64,000 bases of DNA from Corynebacterium epidermidicanis (GTDB lineage Bacteria > Actinomycetota > Actinomycetes > Mycobacteriales > Mycobacteriaceae): the NCBI RefSeq assembly GCF_001021025.1, contig NZ_CP011541.1:124001-188000 (forward strand), written 5' to 3'. The notes below the pieces were generated by a model that did no database searches, was not told the DNA's origin, and worked only from the letters and a program-made list of their open reading frames with translations. A program made the position numbers and the translations under genes. Shown in pieces: positions 1 through 8,469 of the stretch (position 1 is the stretch's first letter; each line of letters opens with the position of its first letter).

Positions 1-70
1 CCGCGCAAAGACGATCGTGGAGAACCACGTATTGGAGTTGGGGGAAATTGTCGAAGAATCCACAAAGTAG
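1..70 (+). CDS. 3' end of a gene that starts before the window
   Basis: Reading from base 2, the frame gives about 22 residues (ending IVEESTK) before a TAG stop at 68-70. The composition is acidic and helix-like, as at the C-terminus of many glycosyltransferases, but nothing can be identified from so short a tail. The next gene begins 43 nt later on the same strand, so it may be the upstream member of the polysaccharide operon. Frame 1 also stays open to base 75, so the frame choice is a judgement. Confidence 0.4.
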   Translation, partial: RAKTIVENHVLELGEIVEESTK

Positions 71-113
71 AATGATAACTGTCATCTAATTATCGAAATG
101 AGGACTACAGATC

Positions 114-1466
114 ATGTTCGTTGGCCACACTCGATTTTCGTTATTCGTCCCTGACTCCGGGGCATGGCGGGCATCAAACGGTGGTCAATTTGATTCTGTT
201 GAGGAATATCGAAGTTTTCTTTACGCAGATGACCGCTTGGACCTGCGTACCAAGGTCTTTGTGGAGCACACTGTGCCAACCTTGGCTAAGGCTGCCGAGG
301 GGTTCGAAGTGGTTCACATTGTGTCTTATTCCGAGTCGCTGCCACAAAAATACCAAGTAAAGCTGGAGCAAGCAGCACGGGAATTTGGCGTGTTGAAATT
401 GGACAAGTTACCAGAAGGGGATAGTGGTTACGCGTCGGTTGGGCGGATTGCCCAAGAGCTCGGTCTGACCGGCGTATTCGGTCGCTATCGCCTCGATGAT
501 GACGACATCTTGTCAACCGAGTACTTCAAGTTGGTGGAACGTTATGTTAAGCCTGAACTAGTAGGAATGGTGGTTAGTCTCCCGCTTGGGGTCGAAGCGG
601 TTCTGGATAGTGACCAGTTCTTCAATCTGCGCGAAGCGCACGTTCCCATGAACTCAATGGGTTTGTTGTACGTATGCGAACGCGATGCAAACGGATCTAT
701 TAAAGGGCCAAAAGGCGGACCGCACGATAAATCCGATCGCTATGATCCAGTGATCCTCGACGCTACTGATTTCGGCTACTTGCGGTGCATTCATGCAGGT
801 CAAGATAATGCTATGCGGTATGAAGACGGGCGAATCATGAACCATTTGCTCGATGGAATGTCCAAGTTCAATCCGGTTTCCAACCCGCGCAAGATTCGTG
901 CTGCCTTCCCGACGGTAAGCCGTAGTATCACTGCTCCCAATGAAATTCTCGATTCCCCCAAGACTTTGAGCGAAGATGTGTACTTCGAGTTCGACACCCC
1001 TACACGCAGTCTCTCTGCATTGGCGGACTTAACCTCACATAACGGCGGTGCTCGTCCAGCTTTAGTAAGCCTGACTTTGGTGGATAGTGAGGGGAATCGA
1101 ATCCCGCAATCCCGCCGAATCCCGGGCATCGGCGTGTCAAAGAATTCGCAAATCGGCCCATTCGTATATCTCGGTGCAGGGCAGGGGAACTTTGAGGCGC
1201 TAGCCAGTATTCATACTCCAGAAGGTATGTATGTCCGTGCGTTCAGAATCATGGGACTGGGCGCGCACCCGGAGAACGTTGTGTTACACGAGCTACGAAT
1301 CTCGCATACGGGCGATGGCCTGAAGGTTGTCGAAGCAGATCGTTGGCAAGAGCTGCAAGCTGAATTGAAAATGCGCCTATCGGCACAAGCCATCGACCTT
1401 GTCCACCGCAAGCGGCACATTGCAGTGACCAAACTTCGTTCTATCCAAGGGAAATTTCGCCGTTAG
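114..1466 (+). CDS. putative rhamnosyltransferase-family glycosyltransferase
   Basis: A 450-residue soluble protein. The start (TRFSLFVPDS) and the acidic cluster RYRLDDDD (Asp 128-131) resemble the Pfam 'putative rhamnosyl transferase' family (PF11316), where the Asp-rich motif would bind metal and nucleotide sugar. The family call is from memory of its pattern, and the sugar is not proven. The C-terminal 170 residues look like a separate beta-rich domain followed by a basic tail. A GAGGA ribosome site sits 9 nt before the ATG. It ends 4 bp inside the convergent hydrolase gene. It is the first complete gene of the glycan locus, and a rhamnose role would fit the rml genes at 22.5-25.2 kb. Confidence 0.6.
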   Translation: MFVGHTRFSLFVPDSGAWRASNGGQFDSVEEYRSFLYADDRLDLRTKVFVEHTVPTLAKAAEGFEVVHIVSYSESLPQKYQVKLEQAAREFGVLKLDKLPEGDSGYASVGRIAQELGLTGVFGRYRLDDDDILSTEYFKLVERYVKPELVGMVVSLPLGVEAVLDSDQFFNLREAHVPMNSMGLLYVCERDANGSIKGPKGGPHDKSDRYDPVILDATDFGYLRCIHAGQDNAMRYEDGRIMNHLLDGMSKFNPVSNPRKIRAAFPTVSRSITAPNEILDSPKTLSEDVYFEFDTPTRSLSALADLTSHNGGARPALVSLTLVDSEGNRIPQSRRIPGIGVSKNSQIGPFVYLGAGQGNFEALASIHTPEGMYVRAFRIMGLGAHPENVVLHELRISHTGDGLKVVEADRWQELQAELKMRLSAQAIDLVHRKRHIAVTKLRSIQGKFRR

Positions 1467-2341
1467 TTGAACATTTCATCAGCGAATACTTCAGTCCAAC
1501 TTCCGTTGACAAACGCGGCAAAGCCCAAGATGCCGGTCAAGATTGCAGGTGGAACTGGAGCATGACCCGGGCCCCAGTCATCCACATGTAAACGCCATCG
1601 ATCTGGATAATTCTGTACTGCTTTTTGCCACGGTTTGAGGTGATGTTCGATGTGGAAGTCATCCTGGGCGTTCTGCAGATAAATCACATGGCATGGGAAT
1701 TCGGCAGCGTAGATCGGATTGATATCAAAGGCGATGCCAGCATCGGATAGTTCGGTCCCGGAGAAGCACTTGTCTCGGTACGTTTGAACTGGCCCCGGGT
1801 GGTAGGCCTCAATATTGGTCTGGGGGTTCGCAACGACGGCAAGTGAGCCTGGGAATTGGTGGGCGTAGTACAACGCCGCGAAACCACCAGCGGAAGCTCC
1901 AAAGAACACGAGATGCTCGGCCTCTGGGATTGAGTCCTGAACCACGCTGATGGCACTGACCAAGTCCTTTTGTAGCGCTAGATCCTTAGTGCCCGCACAC
2001 CAGCCAATTCCGGCACCATACTGGAGCGCTGGATCCGAGACGAACACTAAATTGGCATCCAAAGTTTCTGTGAATTGACGACCAATGAAAACTGGTAGCG
2101 AAGTCTTGCTTGGATCCACAGCAGCATGAAACACCACCACGGTGGTGGCAGCATTGCGGTTTTCTACCAGTACTTCAAGCATTCGATGGTCTGCTTGGTT
2201 TCCGAACCCAATGGCATGAACTCCACTAAGCATTCCGGTGTGTTCAGAGTTTGTGCACAAGGGTGCAGCGCAAAATTCGGTGAGATTGTGATAGAAAACG
2301 GTCTCTGCACCGTAGCGTGCATAATTCCGGTGGATTGGCAT
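1463..2341 (-). CDS. alpha/beta-hydrolase-fold protein of the glycan locus
   Basis: A 292-residue protein without a signal peptide. The nucleophile elbow GASAGG puts the Ser near residue 150. A following DD and the C-terminal GPGHAPVP supply plausible Asp and His for a Ser-Asp-His triad. The fold is clear but the substrate is not. Within a polysaccharide locus it could be a glycan O-acyltransferase/deacetylase or an esterase (Asp2-type alpha/beta hydrolases are an analogy only). It is transcribed against its neighbours and overlaps the upstream gene tail-to-tail by 4 bp. About 210 bp of AT-rich DNA separate its start from the divergent GT4 gene and must carry both promoters. Confidence 0.6.
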   Translation of the reverse strand: MPIHRNYARYGAETVFYHNLTEFCAAPLCTNSEHTGMLSGVHAIGFGNQADHRMLEVLVENRNAATTVVVFHAAVDPSKTSLPVFIGRQFTETLDANLVFVSDPALQYGAGIGWCAGTKDLALQKDLVSAISVVQDSIPEAEHLVFFGASAGGFAALYYAHQFPGSLAVVANPQTNIEAYHPGPVQTYRDKCFSGTELSDAGIAFDINPIYAAEFPCHVIYLQNAQDDFHIEHHLKPWQKAVQNYPDRWRLHVDDWGPGHAPVPPAILTGILGFAAFVNGSWTEVFADEMFN

Positions 2342-2554
2342 AAGTAAGCATCTTACTCATTCAAATTGACGGTTAAGCTTCCTCAACCGGCCTTCGCGTT
2401 CGGGGTAGCATGTATTTATTGCATCTCTGACGCTATCGGCTCGAGGTTGATTGTGTTTTGGGGTTTTCCCATGCAATTCGCAAAAGTTGCTTTTGTAAGC
2501 TTTAAACTGGGAAAGATAGCAGTTTTGTAACCAGACGTTGAAAGTGGATGATCG

Positions 2555-3859
2555 GTGAAGATTCTCGTGCTCTCCCAATACTGGGCGCCGGAAAATGGTG
2601 TGCCACAGCGTCGGTGGGCATGGTTGACTAAGATCTTGGTTCGCGCGGGCCATGAAGTATTAGTAGTGACGCCTCCGCCTCACTACATGCGAAACCTCAC
2701 CTTGAAGGACTGGTGGAAAGAATCCGGTCTACTGGGCAAGGAGCAGGTTGAGCAGGGGGACAACGGCGAGACAATTTTGCGTTCCGGATTTTTCCCAGCC
2801 GGCCGATCACTCACATCTCGAATCTTCAATCAAGCGATTGTCGCAGGAAGCATGCTGGTCGCTCGACCTAGCAAGGCTCGAGGGCTCAAAGGATATCGGC
2901 CAGATGTCGTCATTGGCACTGTGCCTGCACTGCCGACGTCCGTGGCAACGTGGGTGGTGGCGAAACGACTTCGAGCTCCATACATTTTAGATCTGCGTGA
3001 TGCTTGGCCTGAATTGCTGCACAATTCCCACGACTGGAACTCTGGTACCGGTAAGCGCTCTCTTCGAGAGAAAGTCTTCAGTAAGGGGCCGTTGCAGCTA
3101 CTGATTCGAGTGACCGACCGTTCGATGTGTCAGGCACTCAATAATGCTGGAGGCATCATTACAACTTCTGCGGAGTTACAGACCCATCTGGAGCGGACGA
3201 TGCCTGTGCTTAAGGGCGGGAAACAGCGTTTTTACGCCACAGTTCGCAACGTTTTTCCGCCAAAGGCTCCATACGTTCCGCAAGAGAAGAGCAATCGGGA
3301 TCAAGGGCATCTCAATGTCCTCTATGCGGGAACAATTGGCCGTGCCCAGAAACTGGATAACGCTTTGAAGGCGGCTCAGATTGCCCGTGACTGGGGTTTC
3401 GATGTACGTCTTCGTTTCCTTGGTGATGGTGCTTCGTTCCTTGCGCTTCGAAAGGAAATTGTAGAAAAGAACATCGACGCCCAAATCGAGCATCGAGTAC
3501 CAGCGGATGACCTGATTCCGCACTATGACTGGGCAGACACCGCGTTGGTGCACTTGACCAATTGGGAACCGCTCAATAGGACCATCCCGTCCAAAGCCTA
3601 CGAGTTGATGACCATGGGCATTCACATCAGCGCAGTGGTCTCGGGCGAAGCTGCCGAGCTGATTGAGACGCTGCATGCGGGGCATGTGGTGGAGCCGGAG
3701 AACCCGGAGTCGTTGGCGGAACTCTGGATCGATCTCATTAAAGATCGCAGTAAGCTCGCGATCACTGATGAAGGTGCAAACTGGGTGGAACACCAACGAA
3801 ATGAAGTAGTTCCAGTGCAATTCTTGGAGATCGTCGAAGCCGTAGCGAAACAAGGATAA
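2555..3859 (+). CDS. GT4-family glycosyltransferase (WbuB-like)
   Basis: A 434-residue GT-B protein. The N-terminal KILVLSQYWAPENG and the gap region DLRDAWPELL are typical of WbuB/WcaI-type GT4 enzymes. The C-terminal nucleotide-sugar half shows LYAGTIG and a PSKAYELMTMG segment (the usual P-x-K-x-x-E-x-M-x-x-G). It should retain donor stereochemistry and work on the cytoplasmic face on a lipid-linked acceptor; the sugar cannot be told. The start is GTG. The next gene follows after 5 nt, so it heads a tight operon running through at least the ABC exporter at 8336. Confidence 0.85.
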   Translation: MKILVLSQYWAPENGVPQRRWAWLTKILVRAGHEVLVVTPPPHYMRNLTLKDWWKESGLLGKEQVEQGDNGETILRSGFFPAGRSLTSRIFNQAIVAGSMLVARPSKARGLKGYRPDVVIGTVPALPTSVATWVVAKRLRAPYILDLRDAWPELLHNSHDWNSGTGKRSLREKVFSKGPLQLLIRVTDRSMCQALNNAGGIITTSAELQTHLERTMPVLKGGKQRFYATVRNVFPPKAPYVPQEKSNRDQGHLNVLYAGTIGRAQKLDNALKAAQIARDWGFDVRLRFLGDGASFLALRKEIVEKNIDAQIEHRVPADDLIPHYDWADTALVHLTNWEPLNRTIPSKAYELMTMGIHISAVVSGEAAELIETLHAGHVVEPENPESLAELWIDLIKDRSKLAITDEGANWVEHQRNEVVPVQFLEIVEAVAKQG

Positions 3860-3864
3860 CTTTC

Positions 3865-4419
3865 ATGTTGCTCAATTCCCTGGACGACTACGTTCCAGCA
3901 TCGGCACGCTGTGTTGTCCTCATGGAAAGTTCGGCGACATATCCGGCCTTGGATGTGGTTGTAGAAAACGCGCTGTTTGGAACCGATGCTTCGGAAGTAG
4001 GATCCGAAGTTGGCATTTTGGTAGACCCTGACCCTGAGTTGGTTGAGGAGACGTTAACGGGGCGCTCGAGTGCGGTTGAGCTGTGGTTTCCGCGTAATCG
4101 GATTGGTCGCCTGCATGATGTGCTTATGCTTTTCGACGCATGGGCAGTCAACGGATTACATTTGACCGAAAACTGGATCCACCTGGCAATTTTGCCGGCA
4201 ACCGCTTCTTCACGCAGCAGCGCGGATTTCCGCGCCGGACTGCAGGCCGTACAGCGTACTGCAGCTGTGCCAAGCATTGTGAACGGCGAGAATGTGCCAC
4301 CGATTAATGTTCGTTCGCTGCTGATCGCTGAACTTGTGCCGTTAGTGAAGCCGTATAAGCGCTACATTCCGCATCGGGTAGTCATTGCGATGTACAAGAT
4401 TTTGGAGAAGATCCGATGA
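3865..4419 (+). CDS. uncharacterised small protein between glycosyltransferase genes
   Basis: A 184-residue protein I do not recognise. It has no signal peptide or convincing membrane segment. It alternates beta-like hydrophobic stretches (RCVVLMES, WIHLAILP) with acidic stretches and ends in a basic helix. An AAGGAT site precedes the ATG, and its stop overlaps the next start as ATGA, so it is co-translated with the GT2/GT4-like fusion that follows. Length and position resemble the orphan at 11841-12380, which also sits just before a large glycosyltransferase, but I see no clear sequence similarity between them. A partner or accessory of the glycosyltransferase is an inference. Confidence 0.6.
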   Translation: MLLNSLDDYVPASARCVVLMESSATYPALDVVVENALFGTDASEVGSEVGILVDPDPELVEETLTGRSSAVELWFPRNRIGRLHDVLMLFDAWAVNGLHLTENWIHLAILPATASSRSSADFRAGLQAVQRTAAVPSIVNGENVPPINVRSLLIAELVPLVKPYKRYIPHRVVIAMYKILEKIR

Positions 4420-6485
4420 CTGAATATCGCTTTGGGATCAGTGTCATTATTCCCTCTCGAGCTGGCTCAACCACCATTCGCAAGGCCCTAAAGTCAATGG
4501 CTGAGCAGTCGCTGGATCCACAGCGGTTTGAAGTCATCGTGGTGATTAATGGTGTTGGTCTGTCGTCAGATGCTGGGCAGGAACTCTATGCGGAGTTTCC
4601 CCAGCTCGACTTAAGAGTTTTGCGTAGCTCGGTTCCGTCAGCTGGTCGTGCGCGCAACATCGGGCTTATGAACGCGCAACGTGCGTTCACCACTTTTCTG
4701 GATGACGACGACCAGTTGGAGCCAAAGTTCTTGGAGTCCGCACTACAGTTGGCTCAGCCAAACACAATTGTGCTGATGCCGATCGTCGATGTACGCAGCG
4801 GTGAACGGGATGCGGGAAACTCACTTAATGCACGAATTCAAGCACTAGCAGGTAGTGCGGTACCGGTTTCTGCGGCACCATGGGCTCTTGGCTTTAATGC
4901 TTGCAAAGTGGTTGCCACTGAATTGCTTGGTCAGCATCGGTACTCAGAGGAACTGAAATCGGGTGAAGACTTAGTGTTCTTTGCCCAATTGCTCCGGCAG
5001 CCACACTTGATGTTCTCAGTTCCAGCGCAGACTACTGACCAGGCTTACCTGCGCTATCTGACTACGGATTCGATATCTCGCAGACAAGAGAGCTTTGAGT
5101 TCAATGTGCACCAACGCCTGGAATGTATTGGGGCTTTGCGCGCAATCGAAGTGCCTGAGTCAAACCGAAATGCGCGAGTCTCACTAGAAAATGCTCAGTT
5201 TGGATTTGTCGCTGACTACCTTAGATCTCGACCTAATGAGGTTGATCAAGCTATTCAGGACGCGGTTGATTTGCAGCTGACCGGACTGGATTGGGAAAAG
5301 CTGCGCCCAGAAAGTGCGCGCCGAGTGGTCTTTTCCTATTGCTTCCCGCCGTTTGCTGATACTTCGGCGAATGTGACTGCAAAGGTCATTCGGGCGGAGA
5401 AACAGCTGGTGGATGTCTACTTTGCAGACATGTCGAGGGTGAGAGGGAGAGACGAGTCCACTCGTCTGATCGTAGAACCATTCGTGTCGCACCAGGTCGA
5501 GATTGCAACTCAGCCGTCTTTTGCCGACTGGGGATTGATTTGTGATTATGCGCGAAAGGCCGTCCGTTCCGCGCGTATCCAACAGCGAGCAAAGAATAAG
5601 TATCAATCGATGTATTCGCGTGCACTTTGGTCAGGTTCACACGTCGCTGCGTTACTTTTCAAGTCCATGCATCCAGCCGTTTCTTGGGATGCGGAGTTTT
5701 CGGATCCAATGGCTGTGGGAGTTGATGGATCTCCGCGCGCAGGCAAGCTGACTTGGAACACCACTACTTTGCGAATCCGCAGACTCCTGGACAAGTCCGG
5801 TTGGGGCCCAATTCCATATCGTACGCACTTCGAATTTACGGAATTAGCTACGTTGGCCTGCGCAGATCGGGTCATTTTCACGAATGTGAACCAGCAGAAA
5901 GTGATGCTTTCTCGGTATCCAGTTGAGTTCCGGGCCTTTGTAGAGGCGAAGTCGAAAATTCAGCAGCATGTTGCTCCGACACCAGAGATGTACCAGCTGC
6001 AACAAGCTGATTACCCTTTAGACAACAAGAAGCTTCATATCGGCTATTTCGGTAGCTTCTACGCCAATCGCGGTGTGGGTGACGTGGTCGCTGCGATTCG
6101 AGACCTTCCTGCAGCGGAAGCCGCAAAGGTGGCTCTGCATGTGTTTACTGCAAAGCCAGAGGATTTGCGTGAAGAATACCGGGATTTGGTTGAAGCTGGA
6201 CAGCTTCGGCTCAATGGTTATGTGCCTTATTTGGAGTTCCTTAATTTGGCAACCAAGTTTGATGCCCTGCTTGTAAGTGATGTCAGCCTGAATGACACTA
6301 AGCTCGAATTTAACCCGTTCCTTCCGTCGAAATATGCGGATTATTCTGGGGCTGGAGTTCCGATTTGGGGCATGGTGACGGAGGATTCGCCGCTGTCTAT
6401 GTCCCACCTGGATTTCACGAGTGAACTCGGTAATAAAGGTTCTGCTCGAGCTGTGTTGAATGAACTCCTTGGTTTTCACCGGTAA
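4416..6485 (+). CDS. two-domain glycosyltransferase: GT2 (GT-A) plus GT4-like module
   Basis: A 689-residue protein. Residues 1 to about 220 are a GT2 domain: ISVIIPSRAG, then GRARNIGL and the Asp cluster LDDDDQ (96-99) for metal/nucleotide binding, then LKSGEDLVFF in the acceptor half. From about residue 300 a second module begins (VVFSYCFPPFADTSA) with YSRALW and WDAEFSDP. This module recurs in the protein at 10192-11841, and the GT2 part recurs at the C-terminus of the protein at 12397-16803. It probably adds two sugars, or adds one and recognises the chain. The start is coupled to the upstream gene (ATGA). The next gene follows after a short gap in the same direction. Confidence 0.75.
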   Translation: MTEYRFGISVIIPSRAGSTTIRKALKSMAEQSLDPQRFEVIVVINGVGLSSDAGQELYAEFPQLDLRVLRSSVPSAGRARNIGLMNAQRAFTTFLDDDDQLEPKFLESALQLAQPNTIVLMPIVDVRSGERDAGNSLNARIQALAGSAVPVSAAPWALGFNACKVVATELLGQHRYSEELKSGEDLVFFAQLLRQPHLMFSVPAQTTDQAYLRYLTTDSISRRQESFEFNVHQRLECIGALRAIEVPESNRNARVSLENAQFGFVADYLRSRPNEVDQAIQDAVDLQLTGLDWEKLRPESARRVVFSYCFPPFADTSANVTAKVIRAEKQLVDVYFADMSRVRGRDESTRLIVEPFVSHQVEIATQPSFADWGLICDYARKAVRSARIQQRAKNKYQSMYSRALWSGSHVAALLFKSMHPAVSWDAEFSDPMAVGVDGSPRAGKLTWNTTTLRIRRLLDKSGWGPIPYRTHFEFTELATLACADRVIFTNVNQQKVMLSRYPVEFRAFVEAKSKIQQHVAPTPEMYQLQQADYPLDNKKLHIGYFGSFYANRGVGDVVAAIRDLPAAEAAKVALHVFTAKPEDLREEYRDLVEAGQLRLNGYVPYLEFLNLATKFDALLVSDVSLNDTKLEFNPFLPSKYADYSGAGVPIWGMVTEDSPLSMSHLDFTSELGNKGSARAVLNELLGFHR

Positions 6486-6544
6486 CATCACCAGCAGCTC
6501 TTGGGATAGTTTTCGTGCCCGTTTAAATATTGCAGAAAGGCCGA

Positions 6545-7486
6545 GTGGTTTTGTCTCGTCACCGTTTTAACCGAGCTGAAAAGGCCGCGCAACTAGGCGT
6601 TGAGCTAATTGAGCAACGGGTCAAGAATCCAAACGCTCGGATCTATAAGGTTTCAGCTGAGGGCTTGGAACCTCTTGCGATTCGACCTTCCTTGCCGGAG
6701 TACTTGCGACAATTGTGGGACCGTCGGTTTTTTATCGTTGCAGATGCGCGTGCTAAAGCATTGCGTTCGACGCGTGATTACCGGTTGTGGCGTACGTGGT
6801 TGGTGCTGAATCCACTTTTTGATGTCGCGCTTTATGGTTTTCTTTTTGGGTTCTTGTTCAAGTCCTCGCGAGGAATCGATAACTTCATCGGTTTCCTGTT
6901 CATTGGCATCATCTTCATGCGGATGATGAGCGGATTGTTCACTTCTGGCAGCGGTTTGATGACGGCTTCGCGGTCAATGATCCGTGCCTTCAATTTCCCT
7001 CGGGCTTCCATTATTTTTTCGCAAACTTTACGTGCAATGATTGATAATGTTTTGCCTGCTTTGGTGTGTTTGGTTTCTGCATTTCTATTGCAGTGGGGGA
7101 CCCCGCCACGTTGGACACTGATCTTCATTGTGCCGTTGTTCCTGCTATTGCATATTTTTGGCACCGGCCTGATGTTCATTATGGCTAGGCTGACGGCTGA
7201 AATCCCCGATGTGAAGGCGCTGGTGCCACTGGTGACTTCGGCTTGGTTCTTTCTGTCTGGCGTCATGTTTTCGCTCGACCGTTTCGCAAGTTTCGGCAAG
7301 ATTCACGCGATAATGACGGCAAACCCAGCGCATATATTTTTGACTGTGATCCGTGACTCTACGATCTATGGCCAGGTTCCTTCTTTAGCAGAGTGGGCCA
7401 CGCTGCTGGCCTGGACGTTTGGCACCTTTATTGTGGGGTTTGTTTACTTCTGGCTTGCAGAAGACAAGTATGTCCGGATTGCGTAG
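6545..7486 (+). CDS. ABC-2 type polysaccharide exporter, membrane subunit (Wzm/TagG type)
   Basis: About 313 residues with a cytoplasmic N-terminal region and six hydrophobic spans (for example LFDVALYGFLFGFLF, TLIFIVPLFLLLHIFG and the last near TFIVGFVYFWLA). This is the topology of ABC-2 permeases that export lipid-linked glycans (Wzm, TagG, mycobacterial Rv3783). The frame is open from a TTG at 6530. However AGAAAGG at 6534-6540 is a ribosome site, so I prefer GTG 6545 (TTG 6551 is possible). The ATPase gene follows 13 nt downstream. The neighbours suggest an accessory polysaccharide rather than the essential galactan, because no GlfT1-like gene lies between the two transporter genes. Confidence 0.85.
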   Translation: MVLSRHRFNRAEKAAQLGVELIEQRVKNPNARIYKVSAEGLEPLAIRPSLPEYLRQLWDRRFFIVADARAKALRSTRDYRLWRTWLVLNPLFDVALYGFLFGFLFKSSRGIDNFIGFLFIGIIFMRMMSGLFTSGSGLMTASRSMIRAFNFPRASIIFSQTLRAMIDNVLPALVCLVSAFLLQWGTPPRWTLIFIVPLFLLLHIFGTGLMFIMARLTAEIPDVKALVPLVTSAWFFLSGVMFSLDRFASFGKIHAIMTANPAHIFLTVIRDSTIYGQVPSLAEWATLLAWTFGTFIVGFVYFWLAEDKYVRIA

Positions 7487-7499
7487 CAAGGAGTTCAAG

Positions 7500-8336
7500 A
7501 TGACCGAAGTTATTGAAATTGATGCAGCAAATGTGGTCGTTGATCACGTGTCTAAACGCTACGTAATTAGCCAAAGTCGTTCTGACGATGCCTCTGACGT
7601 GCGGATTGGCAAGAAGAGCACGGTTGTCGATGCCGTGGTAGACGCTTCCCTGGTCGCGCTGCCAGGTGAATCGATTGGACTTATTGGCTTGAATGGCTCC
7701 GGCAAATCAACGTTGCTGAGCATGATTTCTGGTGGTTTGGCGCCCACTTCTGGACGAATTCTGACGAGCTCCAAACCAACTTTGATGGGTGTTTCGCCGG
7801 CGCTCCAGCCGACGCTATCTGGCCGTCAGAACATTTATCTGGGCTGCCTGGCGCTGGGTATGCGGCCAGAGGCCGCTCGCGAGCAGATCGGCATTATCTC
7901 CGAGTGGACTGAACTAGGCGATGCAATTGAACGCCCGATGAATACCTATTCTTCCGGCATGTCTGCGCGACTTGCTTTCGCGATTTCCACGGCGATTGAG
8001 CCAGAGATCTTAATGATCGATGAAGCACTATCGACTGGTGACGCTGCTTTTGGTGCCAAAGCGCAGGCGCGTATGCACGAGCTCTTGGAGCGAGCCGGCA
8101 ATTTGTTTCTTGTGTCGCATTCCATTAGCCAGATCGAAGAGAACTGCAAACGAACGTTATGGATCAGTGAAGGGCGAATCATCGCGGACGGTCCGACGAC
8201 TGAGGTCGCGACCAAATATCACGAATGGGCGCGTCGTATGGGCAAAGAGGATAAGTCACCGGCAATGGAGTTTCTTGAAGAAGTGAAGTCCGAGTACCGT
8301 CCACCGATAGTGGTATTTGACGAGGCATTTAGTTAA
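7500..8336 (+). CDS. ABC polysaccharide exporter, ATPase subunit (Wzt/TagH type)
   Basis: A 278-residue ABC ATPase. Walker A is GLNGSGKST, the signature is YSSGMSARLAFA, Walker B with catalytic Glu is EILMIDEAL, and the switch His is in LVSHS. The N-terminal loop before Walker A is long (VVDAVVDASLVALPGE), as in TagH/RfbE-type ATPases. There is no C-terminal carbohydrate-binding domain like that of E. coli O9a Wzt, which argues for a transporter that does not read a capped chain end. The AAGGAG site just upstream fixes the ATG at 7500; the frame is open further upstream, inside the permease gene. It pairs with the permease ending 13 nt before. Confidence 0.9.
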   Translation: MTEVIEIDAANVVVDHVSKRYVISQSRSDDASDVRIGKKSTVVDAVVDASLVALPGESIGLIGLNGSGKSTLLSMISGGLAPTSGRILTSSKPTLMGVSPALQPTLSGRQNIYLGCLALGMRPEAAREQIGIISEWTELGDAIERPMNTYSSGMSARLAFAISTAIEPEILMIDEALSTGDAAFGAKAQARMHELLERAGNLFLVSHSISQIEENCKRTLWISEGRIIADGPTTEVATKYHEWARRMGKEDKSPAMEFLEEVKSEYRPPIVVFDEAFS

Positions 8337-8410
8337 TTCGTTGCGCCGTCACCAATAAGGAATACAATGGAATGGATAGAGAACTCGTAAAACTTAAATA
8401 ATTATTAGAT

Positions 8411-8427
8411 TTGGCAAACTGTGCCAA
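8411..8427. promoter_or_regulatory. palindrome TTGGCA-N5-TGCCAA upstream of wecC
   Basis: A perfect 6-bp inverted repeat with a 5-nt spacer, 43 nt before the UDP-ManNAc dehydrogenase start, in a 133-bp AT-rich gap after the ABC exporter. The spacing suits a dimeric repressor. The A-run after it could alternatively make it a weak terminator. No regulator in the window can be matched to it. Confidence 0.35.
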
Positions 8428-8469
8428 AAAGAGTTTTGCAGTTAAATCCATGTCATTAGAGAGGCGCAG

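Noticed and set aside
2357..2653. Minus-strand frame of 98 codons
   Set aside because: It overlaps the GT4 start and an AT-rich promoter gap and has no plausible protein features.
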